A DNA stretch of 6,416 nt from Desulfobulbaceae bacterium UBA2213 (GTDB taxonomy: Bacteria; Desulfobacterota; Desulfobulbia; Desulfobulbales; Desulfocapsaceae), in assembly GCA_002327225.1 (NCBI GenBank), contig DCUN01000098.1, positions 60,471-66,886 of the forward strand, read 5' to 3'. Made by a program: the position numbers and the translations under genes. This document shows, piece by piece, positions 4,991 through 6,416 of this stretch (its first letter is position 1; every line of letters begins with the position of its first letter). The notes under the pieces are model-generated. The model did no database searches. It saw only the letters and a program-made list of their open reading frames with translations, and was not told the origin of the DNA.

Positions 4991-5545
4991 ATGGCTGACG
5001 ATTTTCACTACCCCACTGATTCATACATACTGATCGGAAAAATTATTGTACCGCACGGCCTGAAGGGTGAAATAAAGATTTTTTCTTTTGCTGGACAACC
5101 TGAAAACATCCAGCACTATAAAAATCTGGTTCTGGTAAACTCTTCCGGGAAACTTAGCCAACCGTATTCTGTCGAGAAGTGTCGGGTCAAGGGAAAATCA
5201 GCTGTTGTGCAGCTGGCTTCAATTACGAACCGTAATGAAGCCGAGGCAATTACCGGTTTGGGTGTTTTGATCCGCAAAGAAGATCTGCCGCAACCTGGAG
5301 AAGATGAGTTTTATCTGAGCCAGCTGGAAGGTCTGGCCGTCGTAACCGTTGAGGGCCTCAGCCTTGGAACAGTGACAAATATCATGTCCAATGGTGCACA
5401 GGATATACTCGTTGTGCAAGACAAGGATGAAGAATATCTGATTCCCATCCTTGATTCTATTATCATTCAGCGTGATGCTGAGAAGGTTGTAATAGCTCCG
5501 CCACCGGGACTTTTGGAGATAAACTCCAAAAACAGCTCCGACTAG
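4991..5545 (+). CDS. rimM: Ribosome maturation factor RimM
   Basis: A 184-residue protein with the two RimM domains. The N-terminal beta-barrel opens with LIGKIIVPHGLKGEIKI (14-30), which holds the conserved G-x-x-x-x-H-G-x-x-G-E pattern, and continues to the NRNEAEAITG and LIRKEDLP segments (about 80-100). The C-terminal PRC-barrel (about 105-178) carries DEFYLSQLEGL, GTVTNIMSNGAQDILVV and the YLIPIL and PPGLLE ends typical of the family. RimM binds ribosomal protein S19 and free 30S subunits and helps 16S rRNA head maturation. The ATG follows the khpA stop by 13 nt; the upstream GAAAAG is a weak ribosome binding site. trmD follows after 13 nt. The pairing rimM-trmD is conserved across bacteria. 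The first dozen residues (MADDFHYPTDSY) are a short non-conserved tail. Confidence 0.97.
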   Translation: MADDFHYPTDSYILIGKIIVPHGLKGEIKIFSFAGQPENIQHYKNLVLVNSSGKLSQPYSVEKCRVKGKSAVVQLASITNRNEAEAITGLGVLIRKEDLPQPGEDEFYLSQLEGLAVVTVEGLSLGTVTNIMSNGAQDILVVQDKDEEYLIPILDSIIIQRDAEKVVIAPPPGLLEINSKNSSD

Positions 5546-5558
5546 TGTCCCGGGCACT

Positions 5559-6344
5559 ATGATTTTTGACATATTGACACTATTTCCAGCTCTCTTGGAT
5601 TCGCCACTGAATGAATCCATATTGCGCCGGGCCAGGCAGGAGAACAAAATCCGTATTGATATCACAGATATCCGGAATTTTTCCCTGGACAAACATTCAA
5701 CGACCGACGACAGGCCCTTTGGTGGCGGTGAAGGGATGGTCATGAAACCTGAGCCTCTTACCGCTGCGCTGAAGGCAGTTCAGTTGAAAAATGGCAAGGG
5801 ACGGGTCATCCTGCTCAGTCCGCAAGGTAGAACGTATACCCAGAAGGTTGCCGAAGAGCTCAGTTCATTATCCCATCTGATTCTGGTCTGTGGCCGATAC
5901 GAAGGAATCGATGAGCGCTTTGTGACCGCCTCTGTCGATGATGAAATCTCGGTTGGTGACTTTATCCTGACCGGGGGTGAACTTGCAGCAATGATTGTGA
6001 TTGATTCTGTGACCAGGCTGCTTCCTGGAGTTCTCGGCTGTGCTGAGTCCGCAACTCGTGACACGTTCAGTCGAGACCTGCTCAAACACCCTCAATACAC
6101 CCGACCAAGGGTTTTTGAGGGTGAGGCGATTCCAGAAATACTCCTTTCCGGCAATCATGAAGCCATCGAGCAATACAGATTCCTGGAGTCAGTACAACGC
6201 ACACTGAAACGACGGCCGGAGTTACTGCAACAGACCATTTTCACTAAAAGTGAAAAAAAACTGCTCATCAAACATGGCCTTTACCAGAAGATAGAAGCGT
6301 TGCAGGCAGTCCGGGATGAACAAGGAAAGACAAAAAATCATTGA
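5559..6344 (+). CDS. trmD: tRNA (guanine37-N1)-methyltransferase TrmD
   Basis: A 261-residue SPOUT methyltransferase that uses S-adenosylmethionine to make m1G37 next to the anticodon, preventing +1 frameshifts. It begins with the conserved MIFDILTLFP. Further signatures are FGGGEGM (54-60), LSPQG (86-90), GRYEGIDER (112-120) and the trefoil-knot cofactor loop SVGDFILTGGELAA (131-144). Next come the catalytic Asp, apparently D168 in ATRDTF, and HPQYTRP and LLSGNHEAIEQYR toward the C-terminus, where the tRNA-binding domain lies. It acts as a cytoplasmic homodimer. The rimM stop is 13 nt upstream. The bases TAGTG (5543-5547) and CACTA (5555-5559) can pair around a CCCGGG-containing loop just at the start, which may modulate initiation. 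A further methyltransferase gene overlaps the last 29 nt. The C-terminal tail after about residue 225 is somewhat longer than in E. coli TrmD. Confidence 0.98.
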   Translation: MIFDILTLFPALLDSPLNESILRRARQENKIRIDITDIRNFSLDKHSTTDDRPFGGGEGMVMKPEPLTAALKAVQLKNGKGRVILLSPQGRTYTQKVAEELSSLSHLILVCGRYEGIDERFVTASVDDEISVGDFILTGGELAAMIVIDSVTRLLPGVLGCAESATRDTFSRDLLKHPQYTRPRVFEGEAIPEILLSGNHEAIEQYRFLESVQRTLKRRPELLQQTIFTKSEKKLLIKHGLYQKIEALQAVRDEQGKTKNH

Positions 6345-6416
6345 TATCGCCCTTGTTCATTATCCTGTTATTAACAAGACAGGAGAGACCATTGGTTCGG
6401 CAGTAACCAATCTTGA
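6316..6416 (+). CDS. Putative RNA methyltransferase (TM1570-like), N-terminal fragment
   Basis: Only 33 codons are present before the right edge. The frame gives MNKERQKIIDIALVHYPVIN, then KTGETIGSAVTNL. The pattern ALVHYP...G..I.SAVTNL matches the N-terminus of the bacterial RNA methyltransferase family typified by Thermotoga maritima TM1570 (Pfam Methyltrn_RNA_4), knot-type SAM-dependent enzymes of unknown RNA target. In Desulfobacterota and relatives such a gene commonly lies just after trmD and before rplS, which fits. The ATG at 6316 overlaps the 3' end of trmD by 29 nt in the +1 frame, so expression is probably coupled. No clear ribosome binding site is visible beyond an AGG at 6304-6306. 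The family match rests on about 25 residues remembered from family members. Confidence 0.8.
   Translation, partial: MNKERQKIIDIALVHYPVINKTGETIGSAVTNL

Noticed and set aside
5219..5743. Minus-strand ORF of 174 codons across rimM and trmD
   Set aside because: Both genes beneath it are unmistakable and conserved; the antisense product shows no family features.
1..6416. CRISPR, insertion sequence, phage, toxin-antitoxin or defence genes
   Set aside because: No repeat array, transposase, integrase or paired small toxin-like genes were seen; apart from the intergenic gaps the window consists of conserved housekeeping genes and a GTPase module.

Overview
The window looks like chromosomal core sequence from a mesophilic Gram-negative bacterium of the Desulfobacterota (former Deltaproteobacteria), perhaps a Desulfobulbales-type sulfate reducer. 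The reasons are the gene order ffh-rpsP-khpA-rimM-trmD-RNA methyltransferase, the moderate GC content, and an MglA/MglB-type GTPase/roadblock pair next door. The lineage is an inference from gene order and protein flavour, not from a marker comparison.

Left part (1-664, minus strand): the N-terminal end of an MglA-like small Ras-type GTPase, cut by the window edge and apparently starting at TTG, preceded by a complete roadblock/LC7 (MglB-like) gene. They read leftwards as mglB then mglA. This pair normally acts as a GTPase plus its activating partner in cell polarity or motility.

Middle-left (665-1276): an AT-rich stretch of about 600 bases without a confident gene. It holds a perfect 19-bp palindrome and a second AT-rich inverted repeat that share the 10-mer ATAATAGATT, candidate promoters on both strands, and a doubtful cysteine-containing minus-strand ORF.

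Middle (1277-2806, plus strand): a two-gene unit, tatD (metal-dependent TatD-family hydrolase) and yggS (PLP homeostasis protein), 3 nt apart. A 251-nt gap follows. It carries a strong promoter-like sequence and, 29 nt before ffh, a perfect 10-bp stem followed by a T-rich tract that can compete with a smaller hairpin.

Right part (3058-6416, plus strand): ffh (SRP GTPase), rpsP (S16), khpA (KH-domain RNA-binding protein), rimM (30S maturation factor that binds S19), trmD (tRNA m1G37 methyltransferase), and the first 33 codons of a further putative RNA methyltransferase overlapping the end of trmD by 29 nt. Together they serve ribosome assembly, tRNA modification and co-translational membrane targeting.

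I saw no tRNA, rRNA, CRISPR array, insertion sequence or phage gene. Nothing convincingly amounts to an undescribed system. The most interesting non-coding signals are the ffh leader structure and the paired palindromes upstream of the mglBA-like genes.
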